The notes beneath the pieces are model-generated. The model was not told where the DNA came from and searched no databases. It worked only from the letters and a program-made list of their open reading frames with translations. Positions 33,553 to 44,166 of a stretch of DNA of 64,000 nucleotides are shown here, piece after piece (within the stretch, counting starts at the first letter, position 1; every line of letters begins with the position of its first letter). Both the position numbers and the translations under genes were made by a program. The stretch spans positions 1,441,001-1,505,000 of the forward strand of contig OZ023182.1 in the NCBI GenBank assembly GCA_963995505.1, written 5' to 3'. Origin of the DNA: Hypericum androsaemum. Taxonomy: Eukaryota > Streptophyta > Magnoliopsida > Malpighiales > Hypericaceae.

Positions 33553-34335
33553 CTATAGCAGGGCCCAGCTAACAATGCTTCTTTGAGACAACCATGGCTC
33601 CTTGCCAACTATGCCTCTACGAAACAACCATAGTTTGCTATCCATATCTTCACGAATCTCAACTACACTCAAACCATCCATGTCAAGCCTTTGCTCCCTC
33701 ATACGAACCAACCTCATATGACTTGAGCTTTTTTCCACTTCATTAGACCCATTGACGTGACTCCACCTATAATAATATTCTCCACTAACCTGTAGGTATT
33801 TTCTTTCACCCTTCATCCCTACCATCGCATCCTTATCCATCTTTTTTAGCCTACCTTTATAACTATCATTGTTATAATCTAAGGTCCCTAACAAAAAAAG
33901 ATTACCAGGATGCATTGCACTTGATGGGACAGAAAGCCAGTTACCATCCGACCAGTCTGAACATGTGGTCATGGTTGTGGATGCCGATCCCTCCTCGTTG
34001 TCTTGATCCCTAGTTCGTCGTGGATAGTCCCCTTCATGTGCCCTTCTTCGCACTTGAAACCACTTCTATTGAACTTTTTTGACTCTGACATGGACCCTCT
34101 TCCACAACCCAGCTGGTGGCTCCTCATCATCTGCCAAGCACAAGCGAATCTTCGCTACCGCCTTGGCCTCCAACTCTTCCCGCTCTTGCTCCTCCATCTT
34201 CTCGGACTTCTTCTCTGAGAGTGCGATAACCATCCCTTGCTGCACGAGGAGATCCCTGATACGCCTTTGCCATAACTCGAAATTCAACGAACCATCGAAC
34301 TTCACAAGAGCAAACTTCGCGCCGTGATTCGACAT
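33553..34335 (-). pseudogene. Copia 3 gag and protease-region remnant
   Basis: 34335-34066 reads MSNHGAKFALVKFDGSLNFE and continues as a Copia gag N-terminus (FELWQRRIRDLLVQQG). 34053-33553 contains a stretch resembling a decayed protease and GAG-pre-integrase linker (GERKYLQVSGEYY). The middle of gag, integrase and reverse transcriptase are missing, which suggests an internal deletion of an autonomous Copia. Confidence 0.7.
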
Positions 34336-34347
34336 CCTCCAACCTTA

Positions 34348-34359
34348 GCTCTGATACCA
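34348..34359 (-). promoter_or_regulatory. Copia 3 primer-binding site (initiator tRNA-Met)
   Basis: Minus-strand TGGTATCAGAGC, two bases from the 5' LTR. Confidence 0.9.
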
Positions 34360-34361
34360 AT

Positions 34362-34646
34362 TGTTAAGAAATTCAGCAACTAGAGAACAAAATGCGCAAA
34401 GAACACGGACGCTAGAGTTTACGTGGTTCGGCCTAATGCCTACATCCACGGGGAGAAATTAGAACTTTTATTGATGAGTTTCGGAGCCACAAAGCCATAC
34501 AAAAAACCTAGGTTAACATGTCTTTATATATAGACAAATTCTTGGTATACAATTAACCTTTCTAGGTCTAATTAGGAGTCCAAAACCTAGTCAGAATAGA
34601 AATAGGAGTAGAAAATAAGTCTTTCCTATTTTTTGCCAACCTAACA
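34362..34646 (-). repeat. Copia 3 5' LTR
   Basis: 285 bp, TGTTAAGAAATTC to CAACCTAACA; partner of 32726-33010. Confidence 0.88.
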
Positions 34647-35333
34647 GTACTAAAATACCAATTTAGAACCACATGGTACTCCAGGCGAAATGGATAAAAC
34701 TACACTGTACTAAAATGGATAAAACTGCATGAACAGTGTGATAGAGATAGATGAATTGTTAAATGGCACAGTTATTTTGTTTAATTAGATATTTTAAATT
34801 TAAGTACTAGGAATGTTCTTGTGTCCAAATTGATAATTTGTTATTCATTTCAAATTTAAATTAGTTAAATTTAAAAGATTTCACTATATAAATTAGTTTT
34901 CCTTCCTTTGTGATATACTTATTTATAACCATAAAAATCAGTCTCTCGTTTATTTTAGATTTTAGGGTTGGATACAAATTTACATAATATTAATCTTTTA
35001 GACACCAAAATAGATTTACATATCTTCTAAAAAACAGATTCAAATATATAAAAAATAGCTATGAAAGAAAAGAGAAAATGCAACGGCAGTTGGCCCCACA
35101 ACGCTGCAGGTGTCGCGACAAGCGTCTCAGTTTTCCTCTCCTTTTTCTGTTTTCTTTATATTCCAAGTACAAAACAATCATCCATCTCTCTCCCACCAAA
35201 AAAAATCATCCTCTCTCTCATTACTTCCTCTGTTCACTCCTTGCTTAGCTTCCCACCGGGCTAAAAGAACTGTTTTCTCCTACAATATTTTTAGCTTCTT
35301 CTATTACTCTTCTCCACTACTGGAAAAGAAAAC

Positions 35334-37426
35334 ATGCCGCTGCTGTGCGTGTCGGCTATGTGCGCGGCAACGGCGACAGTTTTCGGTGGGTGCGGCCAGT
35401 GGATGGTGTACCGATGCTCCTTATCCGGGTCGGAGGACAGCAAATCGTGGCCCAGCGCGACAGAGGCGGAGTTCTCGGCGGTCCCCCGCCTCTGTCGGGC
35501 TATTCGGCTGGTCTACGAGGACGACCTCGACAACCTGCAGTGGGCCCCTCCCGGCGGCTACCACATGAAGTTCCAGGACATCATCAAGCGTATGACGTAC
35601 CAGCATGTTGGAGGCCATTCACCGCCCTACCTCATCTATCTGGACCACGAGAACAAAGAGATCATCGTTGCAATCCGCGGTCTCAACGTTGCCTAGCAAT
35701 CCAACTAGGACATTTTGCTTGACAACAACCCTGAAACGATGTTCGATGATGGTTACGTCCACAGAGGCTTCTTCAATTCTGCCCACCATGTTTTCCGATC
35801 GGAGGTGCAGTTCCTCCGGAACATTTGGGAGGATAACAGGGAGTACGACATAGTGTTCGCGGGACACTCACTTGGATCTGGAGTAGCCTCGTTGTTGGCT
35901 ATCATTGCAGTCACGCGGAGGGAGCTACTCGGGGGAATCCCCCGCAGCAAGATCCGCTGCTACGCTATTTCAGCAGCCCGCTGCATGTCCCTGAATCTCG
36001 CAATCAAATACGCAGATATCATCAACTCCGTCATTTTGCAGGTGACTAAGACTGGCAGCTTGAGATATTTAGTCACTTTTCTCGTTGCTTACGGACCGTT
36101 TTGTTTTATTTTTTCAGGACGATTATTTGCCGCGGACCGCGACGCCACTGGAGAACATTTTAGGCTCCATATTATGGTAAGTGATAATTAGTAGTTTTTG
36201 TTATTATTATTTTTGTTTTTGTTTTTAAAGAAAATTAGAGCAGGTAATCTATTGTTCATTGGACAGCCTTCCGGGCCATCTGTGTATGGCTTACTCGAAG
36301 GATATCTTAACCTGGGAAGAGCAAAAGCTTAAGAATCCGAGGAGGCTCTATGCTCCCGGAAGGATGTACCACATCGTTGAGAGAAAGTGTTGCAGGTAAT
36401 TACAAAACTAGCATTGCAAGGGTTTATTTATGACGACTATTTTGGATATCATAGGGCTATTTTAGAGGTGCTACAATAACATTTAATTTTTTGTATTTGT
36501 AGATGTGGGAGGTACCCTCCAGAAGTCAGAAAGTCGATTCCCGTTGACGGAAGATTTGAACACATCATATTTTCGTGCAATACGTTGCCCGATCACGCTC
36601 TTATCTGGGTGATAAGAGAATCAGACAAGGCTTTGGAGGTAATGGTGCCCCCAAGCTTTGATTTAATAAAAAATGACCATACACAAAAAATTAATTTGCA
36701 TGTATCTCTCTGTGCTTTATTTTGTCTTCTGTGTTTGAATCTTTCATTCTGTTTTGAAAATTCAAGCTGTAGAATAAAGTTAGGGTTTTCTTTGTTCTCT
36801 GCAAGCAAAAGCTGGCTCTGTGATTAGGACTTTCTTACCGTTGTCTCAAACATGCCATTCTCATCTTGGTAGTCTCTCCGTGATTCTCGATCCATTTCCT
36901 GGGAATTTTTATATTCATTTTCTGTGGTTGTCTGGAAATTCTTCTCTAAATGAACATGTTAGGCATGTGCACATATTGATTCAGATTCCAAGTCGCTGTA
37001 GCAAAAAAGAAATAATGAAACTCTATTGACTCTATGATATTTCTCTTGTTTCTACAGAGATTGAATGAATCCAGCTCCGGGACAACTGCCCCTCCGGAGA
37101 TACAGAAGATGGAGAGAGAGAGGGAACACAAAGAAGCCGTTGATCGAGCAATTCTTCTGAAAGTTCCAAATGTTGCGCCTTATGTGGGAGACGGAGAGGC
37201 GGCAGAGGGTGATTTGGCTGGGTTAGGAGGGATGAGCGGAGAGGAAGAAGCTGAAGTCGAGGAAGCTGAGGGCGATGTGGCTGCTGGGCTAGGAGGAGGG
37301 AGGAGCGGACAGGAAGAAGCTGAAGTCAAGGAGGCTGAGGGCAATGTGGCTGGGCTAGGTGGGAGAAGCGGAGTGGAAGAAGCTAGGACTGAAATCATGG
37401 AGGCTGAGGGTGATGCGAGGGAGTAG
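35334..37426 (+). pseudogene. class 3 lipase (diacylglycerol lipase-like), five exons, two in-frame stops
   Basis: Alpha/beta-hydrolase of the plant class 3 lipase family, often labelled calmodulin-binding heat-shock protein or sn1-diacylglycerol lipase-like. Exons by GT-AG borders: 35334-36041, 36118-36176, 36267-36395, 36503-36638 and 37058-37426 (466 codons plus stop, phases consistent). MPLLCVSAMCAATATVFGGC starts it. The lipase core is PYLIYLDHENKEIIVAIRGL, and the nucleophile elbow GHSLGSG has Ser179; an Asp in LQDDYLPRT and a His in FEHII or DHALIW could complete the triad. A Cys-rich RKCCRCGRYPPEVR motif follows. The C-terminus is three acidic Gly/Glu/Ala repeats. Two TAG codons, at 35694-35696 and 35706-35708, interrupt exon 1 where relatives read Lys and Tyr. 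All else is intact, so this is a recent pseudogene or a sequencing error. Confidence 0.82.
37196..37420 (+). repeat. three degenerate repeats in the lipase C-terminus
   Basis: Units of about 75-80 bp encoding AEGD or AEGN, then AGLGG, then SG and EEAEV. Related plant lipases often end soon after the conserved region, so this acidic tail looks like a lineage-specific expansion. Confidence 0.65.
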
Positions 37427-37664
37427 CGGCGAGGAAAACGCTTCTAGCTGAAGTCAATGTTCGAAGAAATTGTCCGTGCCTACGTTTTCGCTTAATTTAT
37501 CTTTCTCCTATTGCTCCCCAATCTTAAGAAGGTCTGAAGCGACCATTCACGGGGTTCTTGTCCCCGAACCGTGGAACGTGGTTTCTAGCTTTTATTTTTT
37601 CCTGTTTTTCAATCAAGGATGACTCCTCGCAGTTTCCGATTTCGGTGCTTAAATTCCTTCCAAT

Positions 37665-38080
37665 TGCGTTTATTATATCAAATTTGCAAAACACTAATAA
37701 ACTAATTTTTGGGATTCGACCAAAAAAAGTTAATTGTCGGGCAGGATTCTACTATAATAAATATTAAGTTTGCGTGATCCTGACTGTTCCAATTATACAT
37801 CAGAAGTTATTTACCAATGCAACAACAAATATCATAGTCACAAAAAAGATTTAACTTTGTCACTATTCTATGGAAAAGATACAATTGCTGCCTCATGTTT
37901 ACCAAAATCTCATGACCACGTGTCTCATAGGCCTGAAAATCGACATCTTCTTTTCTGATTTTTTTATACATCATCCTTTCTGATATTGATGCGATTTTTT
38001 TAAGTACAATATTTTTTAGATTAATTTCGATCTTAGACCCAATTCTCAATTTCATGCCTTGCATTTCGACCTGGGCTCGG
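37665..38080. repeat. 5' end of duplicated E2 unit, copy B
   Basis: Partner of 13300-13720. It lies just downstream of the lipase gene. Confidence 0.8.
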
Positions 38081-38659
38081 CCTGCTAAATAGTAAATAGC
38101 ATGGACTGTGCCTGGGGCCCTAATCCAGTTCTTCAGTCAAATTGTGTACTACGTACAGAAAGAATAATAAACCGATGGTAATTAGATCGTTATTTTTAGG
38201 GTCTATCCGAAACTAGATTTGAAGCGTGTAAAACCTGATGGCTTTGATCGATCAAGTTCAAATCCGAATCTTTCTCGGATCCTTATATTTTAAAAGAATA
38301 AGGACATAAATATAAATCTATAAAATTCTGCCCTCATAAAATAATATTAATTACTAAACATAATACTAAATTCTAAATCTCAACATATTCTTTGGATTTG
38401 CTTATTTAGTTTCTTTATATTGATTTTTTTAACGAACAAATAAATTACATTCACATTTTTGAGTATCATATGCTATGTTAGAACAATCAATTGACAATTT
38501 AATTTTTTTAAATAAAATAAAATTTAAATAACATGTAGTCCCTAGTCTTGTCCCATTTTTTGGGACTAAGTAACTTGCCAAAAAAATTCAAAAGAGAATA
38601 AGTATAAAGATCTTAGTCTGTTATTTAAAAAAAGATAAAAATTTGGATCCTATAAATTT
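38081..38659. other. intergenic, no gene seen
   Basis: AT-rich sequence between the conserved upstream block and the promoter of E2 gene B. It occupies the place where unit A holds a LINE fragment and the repeat block. Confidence 0.5.
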
Positions 38660-39197
38660 GCCATTCTTAATCTAAAAAAGTGCTAATTAAATATGAGTTA
38701 TCTTAAAATTAAAACATGATAATCTTCCGAGCGGAATCTTCCCCCTAAGGCGTGTTGGCAACTCGGATGAAGAGAATTGTTTGAGATAATCAACCCTTTG
38801 TTAAATTAATTTATTTTCATCTTGATTTTGTTTACGAGCACGCCTGTCGTTCTGAACTTATGATTTCATTTTAATTGACGGTGTATCTTAAGTAATTCAT
38901 TGTAAAATTATTGGTAGAGTAGCATTGGCTGAACCTATCGATTGGGAAAGTAAATTACGTCATAATCTTTTTAGGTAGAAATATATGTCAAATTTAACAA
39001 AAAATAAAATCCAAATTCAAAACCAAAACCAAAAGCAGAATAAAAGCAGACCTAATTAATTGAACAACCACACCACTTCCAATAGAACTAGAAGAAAAAC
39101 CCTTGTTCGTCATCCTATAGTGTTTACAAAGGACTCGTCCATCTCCTCACTAAATTAACACCACCACAAACCCTAGCTAGCTAGCTACCCATCAACC

Positions 39198-40160
39198 ATG
39201 GCCAACCCTTTCCCCACATTCGACGTCCTACCGGCCTGCCCAACCGACCACCGCTATTACCCCTATACCCCCGCCTGCGTCACGAGCGGGATCCACAATA
39301 AGATCACCCGGGAGTGGAAGCTTCTGGAAAGCCATCTCCCGGACAGCATCCACGTGCGCGTCTACGAGGACCGGATCACCCTCCTCAGAGCGGCGATCCG
39401 CGGCGCCGCAGGGACGCCCTACCACTACGGCCTCTTCTTCTTCGACGTCTCGTTCCCCTCCGACTACCCACAGTACCCACCAATGGTGCACTACCGGTCG
39501 TTCGGACTCGAAATAAACCCTAACCTCTATTCCGACGGTTTCGTGTGCCTGAGCCTGATCAACAATTGGATCGGCAATAAAGAGGAGATGTGGAACCCAT
39601 CTCAGTCGACAGTCCTACAGATTCTCCTCTCTATCCAGGCGCTGGTCCTCAACGAACGGCCTTACTTCAACGAGCCCAAGTTCGGTGGCATGAAAGGGCG
39701 AAAGAAGTGGGAGCGGTTGGCCGACACCTACAACGAAAATGCTTTCTGTCTCTCGTGCAGGACGATGCTCTACGTGATCTCAAAGCCGCCCGCGGGGTTT
39801 GAGCCCCTTGTTGTCGGGAATTTCTTGGAGAGGGGCCGCCGTGTGCTGCTAGCCGCGAGGGCTTACGTCAGCAGCCGTGCTCGGGTAGGGTATGATGATG
39901 ATGATCAGGTTAATCTTAGCTCGCGTGGCCGGCAGGGTGCGAGTAAGAAGTTCAGGAAGGATATGGTGGAGTTGTACCCGCATATGGTTGCTTCGTTCCG
40001 GTCGCACGGGGTTGCAGTCAACGGCCTTTTGGAGCTCGGAGTGGATGAGCCGGTTTCCAAAGGGAACGTCGTCAAAGGGAACGTCGTCAAGAGGATCAAG
40101 AAGGCCTGGAGCAAGCTCAAGCACATTTTAGGCCTGGATCCGGTAGGTTTTTATGTTTGA
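39198..40160 (+). CDS. ubiquitin-conjugating enzyme E2, PHO2/UBC24-like class, copy B
   Basis: Intronless, 320 codons, about 85% identical by eye to the protein at 17125. The UBC fold runs from about residue 30 to 160. The active-site region reads INPNLYSDGFVCLSL with Cys117, so it keeps the NPN form of the HPN motif typical of the PHO2/UBE2O-like class. WNPSQSTVLQILLSIQALVL and YFNEPKF follow as in that class. The C-terminal helical part (YNENAFCLSCRTMLY, FEPLVVGNFLERGRR) is shared with the family. The N-terminus has a short deletion relative to copy A, where the FDVLP..PTDH region is followed by a second proline-rich stretch. This copy is the better candidate for an active enzyme. The promoter has TACAAA where copy A has TATAAA. 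Confidence 0.87.
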   Translation: MANPFPTFDVLPACPTDHRYYPYTPACVTSGIHNKITREWKLLESHLPDSIHVRVYEDRITLLRAAIRGAAGTPYHYGLFFFDVSFPSDYPQYPPMVHYRSFGLEINPNLYSDGFVCLSLINNWIGNKEEMWNPSQSTVLQILLSIQALVLNERPYFNEPKFGGMKGRKKWERLADTYNENAFCLSCRTMLYVISKPPAGFEPLVVGNFLERGRRVLLAARAYVSSRARVGYDDDDQVNLSSRGRQGASKKFRKDMVELYPHMVASFRSHGVAVNGLLELGVDEPVSKGNVVKGNVVKRIKKAWSKLKHILGLDPVGFYV

Positions 40161-40838
40161 GGCTACACGATACCCTAAAAGGCATAAACTAGAAAAATCA
40201 TTTACTAGTTTATTTTCACGCACTTCGATGTTTAAATTAACACAAGTTATTTTAGAGGTGAATTCGCTAATGGTAGTTTTTATGATTGTCAGATTGAAAT
40301 TCGATACCTAAAACTTTATGCAATTGGTGCTCCAAACAGTGAGAGTTGTGTTTAGTGTTGGTGTGTATCTTTTTTATGTGTTTATTGCGTTTTTAGGCTA
40401 ATGTGACTTATCCGAGCAAAACCCAGTTTGTATGGTTGTTCTCGTTTGGCCTAATGTTTTCATAGGGAAGTGCACCTCCCAAATAATCCCAAATTCATGG
40501 TATACATTCAAAGACATACTGTTACAATTTTCATTTGTTTTATCTTTTTTTTAATGGTGGATAACTCCACTAGACCTATTCCACCGCCATTTCATGTAAT
40601 TTAACATAAATTATAAATATCAACCAAAATTCCAGTGGAAAGAAAAACGAGAATTGACTTTAATAAGTTCCAGTTCAACGAGAACTTGATCACTGGTTTT
40701 GTATTGTAGGGATTAAGTAGTTTGTAGCTAGGTTGGTGGTAGGCTGTAAAGTTTTGAAGGTGATATGGTTAAATGTTTAGTTTTGTACGGGAAGTAGAAA
40801 TATTGTCCGACCTCAGCGTCCTTTGTCCTTGTCCATTA
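40161..40838 (+). other. 3' flank of E2 gene B
   Basis: Homologous to 18094-18797; includes the likely 3' UTR. Confidence 0.7.
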
Positions 40839-40847
40839 TATTGTATT

Positions 40848-42255
40848 GAGAAAACTCTCATTTAGTACTTTGTGGTTTCACGTTTTCAATTTAGGCCATA
40901 TAATTTCAAATTGGGAATTCAGTCCCCTGTATTTTACACTTTTTTTCCCGGGCAGGTCTAGGGTAACTACCTGACCAACTGGACTTCAAACGACAACGTT
41001 TTTTCACCTATGTGGCAGAAATGTGGTAACCAAGTGGAATGAATTGATGATGACGTGTCAACTGGTAAATTACAAAACAGACACAATTTCATCTCTTTTT
41101 TCTTCTCCCCTCTTTCTCTCTCCTCCCATCTCTCCATCTTCCTTCAGTTACGTTATTCTTCCAGGAAGCCATTGTTAACTTCTCCTTTGGGCGAATCAAT
41201 TAACAACATCTCAAACAATCCATCTCAATATTCAAAGTCTAATAATAACATTTTCTCAGAAACCAAATGGGAGGCCATAACCAAGAATCTAGAAACTTAA
41301 TCAAGTTTCTTCTTGTGGCATGTAGTGGTTGGCAGAGACCCACTTTCCTTCTGCATCCACTTATCAATACCGGCATCTAGATCTAGTTAAACCCCACTCT
41401 CCTGATAATTTTCATTTTTGGGGTTTCTTTCATTTTTTGTTCCAGAAGAAAACCCCATCCCGGTAATTTATAGAACAAAACCCCATTCTCTTGAAAGCTT
41501 GAATCGTTGATACTAGTCGCAGGAAGCAGATTCGGCTATTTCTTGTTGTTCTTGGGTAATTTGGATTTTCATTACAAGAGTTTTTTTTTTGGGTCAGGTC
41601 ACTAGAAGAGTTTGTTGTTTATTTTTATGAGAAAAGTCCCATTTAGTCTGGTAAGCATCACAAAATCAAATTGGGGATTTTTATTTGGTTACCCCAGACC
41701 CCAAACCTAACGAATTGCTTGTATCCCCTGTGGTCGCTTATTTGGATTTTTATTGGCATAAGCAGATGGAAGGTGTGGTCGCTTATTAGGAAGCTCCACA
41801 TGGAAGTTTGATTTGCTTTTTTTTTTGTTTAGGTGAGCAATAGAGAGAGATAAAGGGAGGTGGTGGTATTAAGAAGACGAAGGGTCTGAGATGGTTTGTA
41901 GTGTGGGTTTGAGAAGTGCAACTTGGGTTATCGATTTGTGCTGAAGTTGGATTATTGAGATAGAAGATGGAGAGGGAGACGTGGAGACTAGGAGAATGAG
42001 AAGAGGTTAGGGATGAAGTAAAATAGGGATTGTTTTGATATTTTTTATAAAGTCATCTACAAGGATGGATTGGGTATAGTTGGCGTGACACGAGGACAAA
42101 GTCTATGACAAGGCAATTCAAATAGGGTGGGCACTTACCTTGAACCTGCCCGGTAAAAAGTGTGTAAACTACGTAAAACTAAAATTTTAATTTGAAACCA
42201 CATGGTTATAATTCTGAAAACGTGAAATAACAGTATACTAAATGAGACTTTTCCC
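40848..42255. mobile_element. Mutator-like element in E2 unit B
   Basis: 1,408 bp with terminal inverted repeats (GAGAAAACTCTCATTTAGTA; right end inverted GGGAAAAGTCTCATTTAGTA). It is flanked by an exact 9-bp duplication TATTGTATT at 40839-40847 and 42256-42264. There is no transposase. The interior at 41055-41560 has spliced-gene-like composition and could be captured sequence, unrecognised. It occupies the same target as the different element in unit A. Confidence 0.85.
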
Positions 42256-42479
42256 TATTGTATTTGATTAGCATGATAGGTTCACAAGTTTTGTGTGCAC
42301 AAATGAGATATATTCTTTGTCCTAATTAAAGTCTATTATTCATTTGCGTTGCATTATGTACGTGTAATTTCGAGTTTGAAAATTTGAGAATATTAAAGTA
42401 AATAGTAAATATTTATTGGAAGAATTTTGACATATTTTAAATATTTTACTAGTACAAATCTTGATTAGTTCAATGTATA

Positions 42480-42715
42480 TCTAAATATCATTATACTTAT
42501 GATAGATGTTAATTAATATAGATTATCTTAAGGTCGATCTGAGATAATCTTCCCGAAGAATATTTTGTTTTACTCTAAGGCGTCATACAAACTTGCATGA
42601 AGTGAATTTTTCAAGTTGACCAAAATTTGGCAAACTAGCATTGGCCGAACCTACCGAAAAGTAAATAATGTCATAATCTCTTTTGGTAGAAATATATGTC
42701 AAATTTGGTTAGTTT
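42480..42715 (+). repeat. third, gene-less copy of the E2 promoter region
   Basis: Matches the promoters of both E2 genes (about 16510-16820 and 38690-38995). Shared words include TCTAAGGCGTCxTxCxAACT, GCATTGGCxGAACCTACCGA, AGTAAATxAxGTCATAATCT and GGTAGAAATATATGTCAAAT. After TGTCAAATTTGG the similarity stops and no E2 reading frame follows. This is the start of a third tandem unit whose gene is gone. Confidence 0.75.
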
Positions 42716-43429
42716 CTGGGTTTAGTGTTCTTCTTTTAGGTTGAAAATGATAAATTTTTTATTTAAGATTATTTTGTTATTTTTATGAAAAATGAAAAAA
42801 AATGATTGATACCTGAGACCAACATTTCTCTAAGCAGGAACATCAAAATTAATTTTTAAAAGACAGGGATCCTACTACTAATTACGCTATAGTTCAAAAA
42901 CCTATGGATAATTTACCCAAAATAATGAAATATTGTTGTGAGCGATTTTTTAAAAAATTACCCGCATTAAGTAGACAATTTCATTACTCGTGAGATAAAT
43001 TTGCACAAAGAAGATCGTATATGTTAAACCAATCTGAATAATTACATGAGTATGTTACAAAATTCGGCTATCTTATACTTAAAGTGAAACTAAGTAAAGC
43101 ATAAGGTATTGGTTACAAAATTATGCAGTAATGTGCGACCAGTGAGGAAAAAGAGCGAAAAAATAAGGAACTTACAATTAGTATCATGTGGTATCACAAA
43201 AAATTATTTTAGTACTCTGTGGTAAAAAATTTATCAATCGAGTCAAACGGCAGCCAATTAACATCACTAAGGTCCACGGACAGCTGTCCAGACCTGCCCG
43301 AACCCTGCACAGCCAGATAGACCTGCCACATCAGCAAAATACGATGACATGGCATCTCTCACCTTCTCCTCTCTCTTCTTCTCTCTCTTTTTTCCCTCTC
43401 TTCTCCATCGGTCCAAACAGAAATCATGG

Positions 43430-44115
43430 GCAAAATGGAAACGCACCCAGAAAAGTAGATATATTAATTGACCCCGCACCGTCCTCCTTCCTCTCCGTTA
43501 CCAGGTACCGGTACATCAGCCCAATCCACCTCAGAAGTCAGAATCTCGGCGTCACCACGATCAGCAGCTTCCTCGCCGGCGTCGCCCCTATTCTAACCGG
43601 GAACTCGTCGCGCATGGGAGACGGCGTCGATGTCGTGTGCCTGGGCCTCGACGATGTATAAGTACGTGCTCCACGTGCCGCTACACCCGGGGCTCCTTTA
43701 TCTTCCTCGCTTTTTGGTTTAGGGTTTTAATGGTTTTTTCATTGTTGGGGGAGCTGTTTCGAGCCTGTAGATCGATTTAGTGAATTGGGTGAGAGAGATT
43801 TTTAGCTTCCACTGAGTTTATAGACATACATTGTGATGGGTTGCTCATGAACTCTTTTGGGTATCTTTTAATTTGCACGTTTTTGTTAGATTCTGAGCTT
43901 ATTTGACTAATTTAGTAGGGTTTTTGAAGTTTTTTTGTTGTTTGGTTCTGTTTTTTTTGACAAAAGAAGAGATGAAGAGGGCGAGGAGTGAGCCTTCTGG
44001 TGGTAGGAGGTGCAAATTGTCACACTTGTTGCAGGTTATGGATGCTTTAGAATGTGGGTACTTGGTAGTTTTTAATGCCCGGATCATGTGTTGTGTTTTG
44101 GGAAGAAGAAGAAGA
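43430..44115 (+). pseudogene. possible captured gene fragment inside the element
   Basis: Plus-strand frames read SPIHLRSQNLGVTTISSFLA and GDGVDVVCLGLDDV (about 43510-43661), then, after a T-rich gap, MKRARSEPSGGRRCKLSHLL and QVMDALECGYLVVFNARI (43971-44085). Composition and the long continuous frames differ from the flanking repeat. I do not recognise the source gene. A Pack-MULE capture is the simplest reading; chance open frames are possible. Confidence 0.4.
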
Positions 44116-44166
44116 GACGGGAAGGAGAAAAGAGAAAGGGAAGAGAGAGAAGAGAGGGAGAGGATT

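Larger units (their letters stand above)
32726..34646 (-). mobile_element. Copia-type non-autonomous LTR retrotransposon 3
   Basis: 1,921 bp with two 285-bp LTRs, an initiator-Met primer site (34348-34359), a polypurine tract (complement just after 33010, AAGGTGGAGAT) and the GTACT duplication. The interior of about 1.3 kb holds only a gag start and a decayed protease-like stretch, so reverse transcriptase and integrase are absent. The LTRs differ at many positions (roughly 9% by eye), so this insertion is older than Copia 2. Confidence 0.85.
32290..34720. mobile_element. inverted-repeat element interrupted by Copia 3
   Basis: The left edge (TTTAGTTTACTACCTTGAAG) and inverted right edge (TTTTAGTACAGTGTAGTTTT) are similar, and both continue with TTCATCCATTTCG or TTTATCCATTTCG. 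Copy A lacks it. Its own length without Copia 3 is about 0.5 kb. The borders are approximate. Confidence 0.5.
30262..34932. repeat. duplicated segment, copy B
   Basis: Second copy of the segment at 21345-29080, directly upstream of the lipase gene. It carries its own insertions: a Mutator-like element (30666-32103) and an inverted-repeat element containing Copia 3 (about 32290-34720). It lacks all the insertions of copy A. Confidence 0.8.
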
